NCBI RefSeq assembly: GCF_000315545.1
Contig: NZ_JH992902.1
Location: 779,280-843,279 of the forward strand
Direction: 5' to 3'
Source: Selenomonas sp. F0473
Lineage (GTDB): Bacteria; Bacillota; Negativicutes; Selenomonadales; Selenomonadaceae
Length of the DNA stretch: 64,000 nucleotides
Each line of letters begins with the position of its first letter. Within the stretch, counting starts at the first letter, position 1. Below, one piece after another: positions 1 through 7,503 of the stretch. The notes below the pieces were generated by a model that was not told the DNA's origin, ran no database searches, and worked only from the letters and a program-made list of their open reading frames with translations. The position numbers were made by a program, and so were the translations under genes.

Positions 1-854
1 AGAAGCAGAGCCCCATTGCGGGAATTGTCATCGCGGCAAGCGAGATCCAATTCTTCTCCCCCATCATCACCGCCCTGCGCAAAGCTGCCGACTATTACGG
101 CCGTTTCGGACTCGAGACAGAGTGGCATCTTCTCACCGGCTACAGCGTCGCCGACCAATGCGCAGCGATCAATGCGCTGCGTGCAATGGGTGCTGAGGCG
201 CTGATCATCAATCCTATCAACGATCCGCAGGTGATCGCCGCCCTCGAATCCGCCATTACGGACGGCATCTTTGTGGTCTCGCTCAACAACGACTTTGAGA
301 CCCCGCTTCCCCATATCTATGTGGGCTGCGATTACGAGGCGGGCGGACGCACCGCGGCGGCGCTCCTGCGCAAGATATGCAGGGGGCCCATCAACGCCGG
401 CGTCAGTTACAGCGGAGAGCGCATGCTCGGGCATTTGCAGCGTGTCGAGGGATTCCGCAGCCGCCTCAATATGGAAACGGACTGCGGTGTCGTCGCCGTG
501 GAGGAGGATTCCGACGACGATATCCACGCCTATGAAGAAACGCTTCGGATCATCGACGAACATCCCAAAATGAACGCCTTTTTCATCGCGACCTCGGGCG
601 GCGCGCACGGCGTCTGCCAAGCATTCGTAAAACGCAGACGGGCGCAGGACGTAACCATCGTCACCTTCGATACCATTCCCGCCATCGAGCGATCGCTGCG
701 TGCAGGCGTCATCGACGCCGCTATCTACCAACACCCGCGCCGGCAGGGCGAGATTGCCATGCAGATCACCTACGACCGCCTCGTCAGCGGTATTGCCCCC
801 ACACGAGAGCGCTATATCATGCAGAACGAGATTCGTATCATCGAAAATTTTTAA
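1..854 (+). CDS. LacI-family regulator, C-terminal effector domain (5' end missing)
   Basis: The reading frame is open from base 3 to the TAA at 852-854, and the start lies outside the window. The protein resembles the periplasmic-binding-protein-like ligand domain of LacI/GalR regulators. The visible part begins with a strand like IAGIVIAASE followed by a helix (FFSPIITALRKAADYYG), then a NPINDPQ-type hinge. Near the end comes VTIVTFDTIPAIERSLRAGVIDAAIYQHPRRQG, the usual last lobe of this fold. No helix-turn-helix is visible because the N-terminus is absent, so a sugar-binding protein without a DNA-binding domain cannot be strictly excluded. The lack of a usable start within the window favours a truncated regulator. 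A long hairpin follows the stop. Confidence 0.72.
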   Translation, partial: KQSPIAGIVIAASEIQFFSPIITALRKAADYYGRFGLETEWHLLTGYSVADQCAAINALRAMGAEALIINPINDPQVIAALESAITDGIFVVSLNNDFETPLPHIYVGCDYEAGGRTAAALLRKICRGPINAGVSYSGERMLGHLQRVEGFRSRLNMETDCGVVAVEEDSDDDIHAYEETLRIIDEHPKMNAFFIATSGGAHGVCQAFVKRRRAQDVTIVTFDTIPAIERSLRAGVIDAAIYQHPRRQGEIAMQITYDRLVSGIAPTRERYIMQNEIRIIENF

Positions 855-861
855 ATTCCAT

Positions 862-913
862 AGCAATAGGGAGACGAAGCACGCCGCATCGCGTGTATCG
901 TCTCCCTATTGCT
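862..913. terminator. Long hairpin between convergent genes
   Basis: A perfect 16-bp inverted repeat (862-877 with 898-913) encloses a second short stem (CACGC/GCGTG). It starts 7 bases after the regulator stop and lies before the end of the opposing acetyltransferase gene. There is no strong T tract, so it may act as a bidirectional terminator or an RNA-stabilising hairpin. Confidence 0.7.
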
Positions 914-940
914 GTGTCTATTTCTATTGTCGGACGGCGT

Positions 941-1531
941 TTACCCGATATCCGCGGGATATCCGAGTGCCGCCTCAGCCTCTGCCGCATAGCGTCGATA
1001 ATCCGTCCACTCGCGAAAGAGTTCCTTCTGATGCATATTGTTGACGAACATCTCCTCCGGAAAGCGTATCGTTCCATAGTTCACGCGATAGCCCGTACGC
1101 CGGTAAAAATTCAGCGCTCTCTCATTCTCCCGCACGGCATGGATATAATTGATCGTCACGCCGAGCCCCTCGAAGAGAAACCGCGCGTGCAGAAGTGCCG
1201 CCTCAGCAAACGCTGCGCTTCTCCGATATGCGCGGTTCCCGACCAATACGCGTCCCGTAATGCAGACCCGCGCCGCAGGATCATAATGCGTCCAGCCGAT
1301 CGTGCCGAAGGGGACGTCTCCCTCCCTTGCGACCATAACGAACAGGCCCTGCGTATCGTCCGCCGCATAGTGCCGGTACCATGCCCGCTGGTTCTCCTGC
1401 GTGAGGAGGAACGGCTGATTGAGGAACCGGTTATTCTCCGGGTCGTTGCGCCAATCGATGATATAGGGAAAATACCGCTCCTCCACCTCTGCGAGGTAAA
1501 CGCGTCTGCCGTCCAATCGAATCTTGCCCAT
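941..1531 (-). CDS. GNAT-family N-acetyltransferase, probable amino-sugar acetyltransferase
   Basis: A 196-residue GNAT acetyltransferase of the RimJ/RimL-like group. It opens with IRLDGRRVYLAEVEERYFPYIIDWRND and carries the acetyl-CoA region near GRVLVGNRAYRRSAAFAEAALL, followed by the late ENERALNFYRRTGYR helix-strand. It is the last gene of a three-gene minus-strand cassette, 20 bases after the aminotransferase, so its likely job is to acetylate the 3-amino group of the dTDP-3-amino-3,6-dideoxyhexose made by that enzyme. The known FdtC/QdtC acetyltransferases are left-handed beta-helix proteins, so a GNAT protein here would be an alternative solution. The ATG start is preceded by GGGAGA. 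Confidence 0.78.
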   Translation of the reverse strand: MGKIRLDGRRVYLAEVEERYFPYIIDWRNDPENNRFLNQPFLLTQENQRAWYRHYAADDTQGLFVMVAREGDVPFGTIGWTHYDPAARVCITGRVLVGNRAYRRSAAFAEAALLHARFLFEGLGVTINYIHAVRENERALNFYRRTGYRVNYGTIRFPEEMFVNNMHQKELFREWTDYRRYAAEAEAALGYPADIG

Positions 1532-1551
1532 CAAATTTCTCTCCCTACCGC

Positions 1552-2646
1552 TCAGGAAAATCGATTGAGCGTATCAATAACGTATCCGATCTCATCGTCT
1601 CGCATGCCGTTGAACATGGGCAGGCTGAGCACCTCGTCGGCGTATTGCTCCGTCACGGGGAAGTCCCCGTGCGCATGTCCGAGGGATCGGTAGCACTCCG
1701 CGAGATGGGGCGGGATCGGGTAGTGGATCACCGTATCGATGCCGTGCTCTCTCAGATAGGCCTGCAGGCGGTCACGCTCCGCCGTACGCACGACGAACTG
1801 GTGGTAGACGTGCTCCGCGCCCGGACGCGTCTGCGGGAGTGTGATACGATCGTTTTGTATCCCCGCGAGATATTTTTCAGCGATTGCCTGACGCTCGGCG
1901 GTGAGCGCAGGCAGATGTTTCAGTTTTGTGCGCAGAAGCGCCGCCTGCAGCTCATCGAGACGCGAGTTGACACCGCACAGTTCATTATGATATTTTTCCC
2001 TGCTGCCGTAGTTGCGCAGCATACGTATTTTTTCCGCAAGGTCGGCATCATCCGTTACAATCGCGCCGGCATCGCCGAATGCGCCGAGATTCTTGGTCGG
2101 GTAGAAACTGAAACAGCCAATCGCCCCGAACCGCCCCGTCATCGTATCGCCGAAATGCGCCCCGTGCGACTGTGCGCAGTCCTCAATCACGGCAAGCCCG
2201 TATCGCTGTGCAATCTCCATCACGGGCGGCATATGGACTGCCTGCCCGTAGAGATGCACGGGCATAACCGCGCGCGTGCGGGGCGTAACGGCTGCCGCAA
2301 GCCGCTCTGTATCCAGATTATAGTACGCATCCGGCTCGATGAATACGGGTGTCGCGCCGTTCTCCGTCACCGCGAGCACCGTGGCGATGTACGTATTCGC
2401 CGGCACGACCACCTCGTCCCCCGCGCCGATGCCGAGCGCGCGGACAGAGAGTGTCAGCGCGTCGAGTCCAGAGTTCAGCCCGACGCAGTATTTCGCTCCC
2501 GTGAACGCGGCAAACTCGCGCTCGAACGCCTCGAGCTCAGGCCCTAAGATATACCGACCCGAACGGAGTGCGCGCAGCGCCGCCCCCTCATATTCCGCAC
2601 GATGCAGTTCAAATTGACGGTCTAGTACCGCTAAATCAATCCTCAT
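1552..2646 (-). CDS. fdtB: DegT/DnrJ/EryC1/StrS aminotransferase, FdtB/QdtB-like
   Basis: A 364-residue PLP-dependent sugar aminotransferase of normal family length. The PLP lysine is K185 in the motif FYPTKNLGAFGDAG. EDCAQSHGA (about 155-163) and the NYGSREKYHNE loop are also family signatures. It should transfer an amino group to the 3-keto carbon of a dTDP-6-deoxyhexulose. It overlaps the end of the ketoisomerase gene by 11 bases and is followed by an acetyltransferase gene, so the three probably form one transcript that makes a dTDP-3-acetamido-3,6-dideoxyhexose (Fuc3NAc or Qui3NAc) for surface glycans. The rmlA and rmlB functions needed upstream are not in this window. Confidence 0.9.
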   Translation of the reverse strand: MRIDLAVLDRQFELHRAEYEGAALRALRSGRYILGPELEAFEREFAAFTGAKYCVGLNSGLDALTLSVRALGIGAGDEVVVPANTYIATVLAVTENGATPVFIEPDAYYNLDTERLAAAVTPRTRAVMPVHLYGQAVHMPPVMEIAQRYGLAVIEDCAQSHGAHFGDTMTGRFGAIGCFSFYPTKNLGAFGDAGAIVTDDADLAEKIRMLRNYGSREKYHNELCGVNSRLDELQAALLRTKLKHLPALTAERQAIAEKYLAGIQNDRITLPQTRPGAEHVYHQFVVRTAERDRLQAYLREHGIDTVIHYPIPPHLAECYRSLGHAHGDFPVTEQYADEVLSLPMFNGMRDDEIGYVIDTLNRFS

Positions 2647-3049
2647 GCGCCTCTCCCTTCACCATATGCAGGAACTCGTCATAATCTCTGATATAATCCG
2701 CCGCGTCATATACCTCGGACGCCAAGACCATCAAGACGGCATCGGGGGAAAAGTCGTACATTTCGCGCCACATATTGTTTGCGACATATAAACCTTCATA
2801 AGGTTTTTCGAGCGGAACGACCTTCTTCTCACGTCCGTTGTCGAGGCGAATCTTGCAGCTGCCGTGAATGCAGATGAGTATCTGCTCGAGATTCTTGTGC
2901 GCATGATGCCCGCGCACCACCCCAGCAATCGTATCGTACATATAGTAGACGCGCTTGATGCGGAATGGAATATCGTTGAACTCCTCGAGCGCGACGAGCA
3001 TGCCGCGGTCGTCCCCATGCGGCTGAAACATATATTTGACAATCTGCAT
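2636..3049 (-). CDS. fdtA: dTDP-6-deoxy-hexulose 3,4-ketoisomerase (FdtA/QdtA, WxcM-like cupin)
   Basis: A 137-residue single-domain cupin. The motif VVRGHHAHK places histidines at 49 and 51, the positions used for catalysis in the FdtA family. SCKIRLDNG and the PYEGLYVANNMWREMYDFSPDAVLMVLAS stretch are typical of the family. It converts dTDP-4-keto-6-deoxyglucose to a 3-keto sugar for the following aminotransferase. An RG pair at 15-16 resembles the FdtA rather than the QdtA version, which would point to a galacto-configured (Fuc3N) product. That part is a tentative inference. The start is supported by AAGGAG upstream. It is the first gene of the three-gene cassette. Confidence 0.88.
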   Translation of the reverse strand: MQIVKYMFQPHGDDRGMLVALEEFNDIPFRIKRVYYMYDTIAGVVRGHHAHKNLEQILICIHGSCKIRLDNGREKKVVPLEKPYEGLYVANNMWREMYDFSPDAVLMVLASEVYDAADYIRDYDEFLHMVKGEAHED

Positions 3050-3160
3050 AACATACTCCTTACGCCTCAGCTGTTGTCAGGATGCAAACTCCTTGGGATC
3101 GGCATCTTACACACTGCTGTTTATCGGAAATACCTGCCCCATTCATAAAGTGCCGGCGCA

Positions 3161-3667
3161 TCAGATCTGTGGGAAACGCCCGCGCAGCATCGGCAGAAAC
3201 AAAAAGGCGGCGATGCTGTTGACAACGCCTTCGGCAAGAAGTCCGGGGGCGGATGCAAGCGCCGCGGCCATGCTGTCATAGAGCACTGCCCCCGCAAACG
3301 TGTAGGCAGCGGCCATCCAAACGCTTGATATGGTAAGAGCCGCGACGATCCGTATCCGACCGGTCGCCCGTTGCCGCGGCGCTGCGATGCGGTAGACAAT
3401 CTCCGCCATGCCGTATTTAATGACAATCGTCGGGAGCACCCACAGGGCAAAGCCGCCGAGGAGATCGGCAAGCGCCGAGCCGAGACACGCGGCAGTCACT
3501 GCCGTGCGGCGCGGGGCAAGCAAGGCGAGCAGGAAGATCACCGCATCGCCGAGATGGGCGTAGCCGAGCGGAATCGGAATATGCGGCACAAAAGTCGCGA
3601 CGAAGACAAGCGCGGTCATGAGCGCTGTAAAGACAATTTCACGGGTGGCAAAAGCTGTTGGCGGCAC
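3161..3667 (-). CDS. ECF transporter S component, substrate unknown
   Basis: A small, very hydrophobic protein of 168 residues with about five to six membrane segments. The N-terminal pattern TREIVFTALMTALVFVATFVPHIPIPLGYAHLGDAVIFLLALL is typical of vitamin-type ECF S components. The GTG start at 3665-3667 is chosen because a strong AAGGAG lies 8 bases upstream; an ATG at 3691 and a TTG at 3715 are in frame but lack such a site. S components bind the substrate and dock to a shared energising module (EcfA, EcfA', EcfT), which is not in the window. No riboswitch is visible upstream, and the gap is too short for most. The ligand cannot be told from sequence alone. Confidence 0.75.
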   Translation of the reverse strand: MPPTAFATREIVFTALMTALVFVATFVPHIPIPLGYAHLGDAVIFLLALLAPRRTAVTAACLGSALADLLGGFALWVLPTIVIKYGMAEIVYRIAAPRQRATGRIRIVAALTISSVWMAAAYTFAGAVLYDSMAAALASAPGLLAEGVVNSIAAFLFLPMLRGRFPQI

Positions 3668-3738
3668 GATATTCTCCTTCCCGTATACCATAGCATATAC
3701 GAGATTAAAACACAATGTACAAATCCATACGGCATAAC

Positions 3739-3781
3739 AAACGGCCTCTCCCTATCCGCATCGGACAGAAGGAGGCCGTTT
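3739..3781. terminator. Hairpin terminator after ccdA
   Basis: AAACGGCCTC (3739-3748) pairs with GAGGCCGTTT (3772-3781). It lies 12 bases beyond the ccdA stop on the minus strand and probably ends the prmA-rsmE-tlpA-ccdA transcript. Confidence 0.8.
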
Positions 3782-3792
3782 CGGTTATAGTC

Positions 3793-4476
3793 CTATGAAA
3801 GCAATCGAACGAGCCGGGTCAGCGAATCCGTCCAAAGGAGAATGCCGAGGAGGATCAGCACGACGCCCGCCGCGCGCTGAATCGCAGGCAGATATTGATA
3901 GAATGCGCGCAGTTTCATGATGTGGCGGCGCCAAATGACGGCGAGCAGGAAGAACGGCACGGCAAAGCCGAGGCTATAGACAAAGAGCAGGAGCGCACCC
4001 GCCCCGACCGTCGCCGTATCGCCCGCATAGATAAGGATCGTCGCGAGCATCGGCCCCGTACAAGGGGTCCAGCCGAGCGTAAATCCGCATCCGAGCAGGA
4101 ACGCGCCGCCGATGCCGGCGAACCCCTTACGTTGGAACGGACGATATTCGCGCAGCAGCAGCGGGATACGTATCCACCCCGTCATGAAGCATCCCATAAC
4201 GATGATGAGCACGGCCGCGCCCTGCCGCAGAATATCTTGATAGGAAAAGAGCCACGCCCCGACAAGAGACGCGGTCGCGCCCAAGAGGACAAAGACGAGC
4301 GTAAAGCCCGCGAGAAACGCCGTCGTATTCGCGTAAAGGCGCCGCGCCTCTTCCCCGTCCTGTTTGCTGTTCTGTGCGAGAATGAGCGAGAACGTCGGAA
4401 GAAGCGGCAGGACGCAGGGCGAAACGAAAGAGAGGAATCCGGCAAGAAACGCCCCGCCGAGCATGGTGAGGGTCAT
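3793..4476 (-). CDS. ccdA: CcdA-family thiol-disulfide transmembrane protein
   Basis: A 227-residue polytopic membrane protein of the CcdA/DsbD-beta family. The redox cysteines are visible as SPC21VLP in the first membrane segment and WTPC139TGP in the fourth. Such proteins move reducing equivalents from cytoplasmic thioredoxin across the membrane to extracytoplasmic thioredoxin-like partners. The partner is almost certainly the TlpA-like lipoprotein encoded just upstream in the same operon (30-base gap). The start has a strong GGAGGGG site. The pair may serve cytochrome c maturation or repair of periplasmic disulfides; no cytochrome genes are nearby to decide. Confidence 0.93.
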   Translation of the reverse strand: MTLTMLGGAFLAGFLSFVSPCVLPLLPTFSLILAQNSKQDGEEARRLYANTTAFLAGFTLVFVLLGATASLVGAWLFSYQDILRQGAAVLIIVMGCFMTGWIRIPLLLREYRPFQRKGFAGIGGAFLLGCGFTLGWTPCTGPMLATILIYAGDTATVGAGALLLFVYSLGFAVPFFLLAVIWRRHIMKLRAFYQYLPAIQRAAGVVLILLGILLWTDSLTRLVRLLS

Positions 4477-4506
4477 AGGCCGATCCCCCCTCCGCAGGAA
4501 AAATTC

Positions 4507-5046
4507 TTAAAGATGGTTAACGACATCTTCGAGCTGCTCCTTCGTCACACCGCCCGTTCTGCGGTAGACCACCTTCCCCTCCGCATTGACCACGACGGTC
4601 GTCGGAATAGCGCGCACGCCGTAAAGCGCTGCGGCCGTCCCCTTCGTATCGAGCAGGACGGGGATATCCGCCTTGCGGTCCGCGAGGAATCCCTTGACCG
4701 GCTGGACTTCTTCCTGCAGGTTGACGGCGTAGAAGTCAACGCTGTCCCGGTGCGACGCGTAGAATGCCGCGATATCGGGGATCTCCGCCTGACAGGGCGG
4801 GCACCATGTCGCCCAAAAGTTGATCACGTAGGGCTTCCCCTTCGCCTCGACGGCAACATCTTCTCCCGCGAGGTTCTTGAGCGTAAAGGTCGGCGCGGTC
4901 TCTCCCGTCAGTCCCTTTCCCGACGCCTCCTGCTGCTGTGGACTCGCAGCCTGTCCGGCGGCCGCCCCCGTGTCATTGCCGCCGCATCCGACGAAGAGCG
5001 AGATTGCCATTGCTCCCGCGGCCGCGGCCATATAGATTCGCTTCAT
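4507..5046 (-). CDS. TlpA/ResA-like thioredoxin-fold lipoprotein
   Basis: A 179-residue protein with a lipoprotein signal peptide (lipobox LFVGC, cysteine 21), a Ser/Gln/Ala-rich linker, then a thioredoxin fold with the active site W81-C82-P-P-C85 and the late cis-proline region IPTTVVV. It should be anchored to the outer face of the cytoplasmic membrane and reduce disulfides there, with electrons from the CcdA protein encoded next. It follows rsmE by 13 bases and is translated from an AAGGAAAT site. The ResA/TlpA assignment rests on fold and neighbour; the exact client protein is unknown. Confidence 0.9.
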   Translation of the reverse strand: MKRIYMAAAAGAMAISLFVGCGGNDTGAAAGQAASPQQQEASGKGLTGETAPTFTLKNLAGEDVAVEAKGKPYVINFWATWCPPCQAEIPDIAAFYASHRDSVDFYAVNLQEEVQPVKGFLADRKADIPVLLDTKGTAAALYGVRAIPTTVVVNAEGKVVYRRTGGVTKEQLEDVVNHL

Positions 5047-5059
5047 AATTTATTTCCTT

Positions 5060-5806
5060 TCATAGATCCAAATTTCCCAATTCGTACTGCGCCACGGTGA
5101 GCGCGGCAAGCGCCGCCGTCTCCGCACGCAGGATCAGGCGCCCGAGTGAAACGGGCCGTGCGCCCGCGGCGGTGAGGCGCGCGGCTTCGGCCGGAGAAAA
5201 CCCGCCCTCCGCCCCGACAATCAGCACAACGCGCCGCATCGTCAAAGCGCGAAGCACGCTGCGTATAGACGCTGCACGTTCCGCCTCGTAGCAAAGGATC
5301 ACCGCCGTATCCGGCGTGCCGAAGAGCGCCTCGTCTGCAAGCAGTTCCGCAACGGCCGCAACCGGAGCGACGCGCATAAGCGCGCTGCGCCCGCACTGCT
5401 TTGCCGCTTCGTCGGCGATCTTTTGCCAGCGCGCGGTCTTAGCCGCCGCTTTTTTTGCGTCGTAGCGCACGACAACATACTCCGTCGTGATCGGGCAGAC
5501 TGCCGCAGCGCCGAGTTCGGCCGCCTTCTGCACGACAAAATCCATCTTCTCCCCTTTGAGGACGGCCTGTACAAGAACGATCTCTACCGCAGCTCCCGCC
5601 GCAGCCGGCAGATATTCTGCCAGACGCAGCGTCACCGCGTCCCGTACAACCGCCGCCACCGTCATACGCGCGGCGCGCCCGTCGGCCCCCGCGACGACGA
5701 CGGTATCGCCGATCTGTGCGCGCATCACGCGCGCGAGATGGTGCGCGTCCCCGCCTGTGATCCTGATTTCCGATGCAAGTTCCCCTGCGTAAAAGAGGCG
5801 CCGCAT
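5060..5806 (-). CDS. rsmE: 16S rRNA (uracil-1498-N3)-methyltransferase RsmE
   Basis: A SPOUT-class methyltransferase of 248 residues, normal length. N-terminal PUA-like part: RRLFYAGELASEIRITGGDAHHLARVMRAQIGD. C-terminal knot: VVLIVGAEGGFSPAEAARLTAAGARPVSLGRLILRAETAALAAL, which contains the conserved GPEGG-like loop (here GAEGG) and the LGxxILRxETA signature. It methylates U1498 of 16S rRNA. The start codon overlaps the prmA stop by one base (TAATG), which fixes the start and indicates translational coupling. Confidence 0.96.
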   Translation of the reverse strand: MRRLFYAGELASEIRITGGDAHHLARVMRAQIGDTVVVAGADGRAARMTVAAVVRDAVTLRLAEYLPAAAGAAVEIVLVQAVLKGEKMDFVVQKAAELGAAAVCPITTEYVVVRYDAKKAAAKTARWQKIADEAAKQCGRSALMRVAPVAAVAELLADEALFGTPDTAVILCYEAERAASIRSVLRALTMRRVVLIVGAEGGFSPAEAARLTAAGARPVSLGRLILRAETAALAALTVAQYELGNLDL

Positions 5807-6759
5807 TATATGGGAAGATCCGCGGTACGGCGCATGATCATCGCCGCCCATTCTTTCTCGCAGAGCATATTGAGCACGGTAAACCCGTGCGTCCCGGCCG
5901 CACGCTCCACATCTTTGATGCGGTCGTCGATGATGCCGGACGCAAGGAACGTCCCGCCCCGTGCGAGGTAGCGGTCGAGATCCCCGAGCAGGCGGATAAC
6001 GACATCCGCAATGATATTTGCCGTAATGAGCTGCGCCGGCGGCATTCCTTCACACACGGCGAGCAAATCGCTCTCCAGCGCGGCGACGCGCCCCCGCACA
6101 TGATTCTGCGCGATATTTTGTTCGGCGACGCGGACGGCAACCGGGTCGAAGTCCGTCGCGATGACTTCGCCCGCGCCGAGTTTTGCCGCGGCGACGGCCA
6201 GGATGCCGGAGCCGCAGCCGACATCGTAGACGCGCATCCCCGGAGCGACGAGATGCTCCAAAGAGCGCAGACACATTGCCGTCGTCGCATGAGCCCCCGT
6301 GCCGAACGCCGTGCCCGGATCCATGTCGATAACAATCTCGTTGGCCGACGGGGTATATTCCTCCCATGTGGGACGGACAACGATGCGCTCGCCGATCTTT
6401 TCCGTACGGACATACGCTTTCCACGTCTCCGCCCAATCCTCATCCGCAACAAACGTATGCGAAATCGCCCCGATGCCGACGCATACCCCGCCCTCCCGAA
6501 GCGCCTCCACGCGCGCCGAGAGGCGCAGCAGACGCCCCTCAAGCTGCGCGTCCTCCGGCAGATACGCCCGTACGGTCAACGTGTCCGTATTCTCCGCGCG
6601 CGGGAGATCGGTATAGTCCCAAAGTCCCGTGTCAATGTATTCGTTGACGAGCGACGGGTCGTCGATCTCGACGCCTGCCGCACCGAGTTCCATCAGAATG
6701 TTCGCGATCAGATCCGCAGCCTCATGTGTCGTTACGACGCTTACCTGTGCCCAGCGCAT
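5806..6759 (-). CDS. prmA: Ribosomal protein L11 methyltransferase PrmA
   Basis: A 317-residue class I SAM methyltransferase. The motifs are MDPGTAFGTGAHATTAMCLR (substrate/SAM loop), VYDVGCGSGILAVAAAKLGA (motif I), ATDFDPVAV (acidic loop), and NIIADVVIRL in place of the usual NI(L/V)A. The N-terminal part (RWAQVSVVTTHEAADLIANILMELGAAGVEIDD) matches the L11-recognition domain. The start ATG at 6757-6759 follows GGAGGAGGT by 7 bases; longer in-frame versions upstream lack support. A TATAAT at 6821-6826 (complement) may be its -10. It is the first gene of a four-gene operon with rsmE, tlpA and ccdA. Confidence 0.95.
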   Translation of the reverse strand: MRWAQVSVVTTHEAADLIANILMELGAAGVEIDDPSLVNEYIDTGLWDYTDLPRAENTDTLTVRAYLPEDAQLEGRLLRLSARVEALREGGVCVGIGAISHTFVADEDWAETWKAYVRTEKIGERIVVRPTWEEYTPSANEIVIDMDPGTAFGTGAHATTAMCLRSLEHLVAPGMRVYDVGCGSGILAVAAAKLGAGEVIATDFDPVAVRVAEQNIAQNHVRGRVAALESDLLAVCEGMPPAQLITANIIADVVIRLLGDLDRYLARGGTFLASGIIDDRIKDVERAAGTHGFTVLNMLCEKEWAAMIMRRTADLPI

Positions 6760-6889
6760 ACCGCCGACCTCCTCCATTCCTGCAATGCATGGTTCTCCAC
6801 TGAGAAATAGCCGTATGTTTATTATACATGAAACGAGCGGGAAACGCGACGGATTTTTCTTCCGGACACGGCTGCAGTGCGTCTCGCTG

Positions 6890-6930
6890 CAAAAAAGCCG
6901 CCGCACGCGCGCGGCGTACGGCAGCTTTTT
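6890..6930. terminator. Terminator after superoxide reductase gene
   Basis: AGCCGCCG (6896-6903) pairs with CGGCAGCT (6919-6926), with A and T runs on both sides, 22 bases past the stop of the minus-strand superoxide reductase gene. The run reads TTTTTT on the minus strand. Confidence 0.8.
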
Positions 6931-6951
6931 ACGGGGGAAACGAACCGTCTC

Positions 6952-7332
6952 TTAGATCTCGGCCTGCCACAGCCCGTGCAGGTTGCAGTAGGCAAGCACT
7001 TTCACCGGCGCATCGCCGTCCGCAAGGCGGAACGTCACCGCGGGGGCGTCCTCGGGGGTGAGGTCCAAACGCTGTTCGCCCTTCTTCGTCACGAGCAGGA
7101 CCCAGTCGATGAGATGTGCCTCCGTCATCGGATGCGCAACCGAGCCGACGCTCACACGCACCTCGTTCTTCGCCGCATCATAGGTCGGCACAGGCACGTG
7201 CTTCTCGTGTGCGGCATCCACCGTATTCGGCGTGAGTTCTTTCAGCTCCGTACCGCAGCACGTAAGCTCGTGCGCCTCATCTCCATAGACCTCGACGACG
7301 CGCGACCCGTGCGCAAGATAAAATTTTGACAT
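6952..7332 (-). CDS. Superoxide reductase (desulfoferrodoxin/neelaredoxin family) with degenerate N-terminal centre
   Basis: A 126-residue protein. The superoxide-reducing iron centre is complete: E43-K44-H45 (EKHVP), H67 (AHPM), H73, C116 and H119 (YCNLHGLW). The N-terminal desulforedoxin-like domain is present in outline, but the first cysteine pair is missing (FYLAHGS where a CxxC is usual), while the later C25-C26 pair remains. The rubredoxin-like iron site therefore probably cannot form. The enzyme reduces superoxide to peroxide without releasing oxygen, a defence typical of anaerobes. The start at 7330-7332 follows AGGAGGGC; an upstream in-frame extension to 7461 is AT-rich non-coding sequence. 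Two dyads upstream may be operators. Confidence 0.88.
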   Translation of the reverse strand: MSKFYLAHGSRVVEVYGDEAHELTCCGTELKELTPNTVDAAHEKHVPVPTYDAAKNEVRVSVGSVAHPMTEAHLIDWVLLVTKKGEQRLDLTPEDAPAVTFRLADGDAPVKVLAYCNLHGLWQAEI

Positions 7333-7350
7333 AAAAAGCCCTCCTATCGC

Positions 7351-7376
7351 GGAAGTTCCAAATCGATCGAACTTCC
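7351..7376. promoter_or_regulatory. Inverted repeat upstream of the superoxide reductase gene
   Basis: GGAAGTTC (7351-7358) and GAACTTCC (7369-7376) form an 8-bp dyad with a 10-base spacer, 18 bases upstream of the start codon. It could be an operator or a 5'-UTR hairpin. No regulator is identified. Confidence 0.45.
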
Positions 7377-7413
7377 CAAAAATAAAATACACAACAAAGA
7401 TAATGGTGAAATG

Positions 7414-7432
7414 GTATAGATATGGTCTATAC
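7414..7432. promoter_or_regulatory. Second dyad upstream of the superoxide reductase gene
   Basis: GTATAGA (7414-7420) and TCTATAC (7426-7432) form a 7-bp dyad with a 5-base centre, in the AT-rich region where the promoter should lie. It is a candidate operator for an oxidative-stress regulator, but it does not match a classic PerR box. Confidence 0.4.
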
Positions 7433-7503
7433 TCCCTTTCACGAATAATAATTCTCCACAAAAAGAAGATATCCTTCTTTTCTCCAAAAAAATTTTATAT
7501 TTT

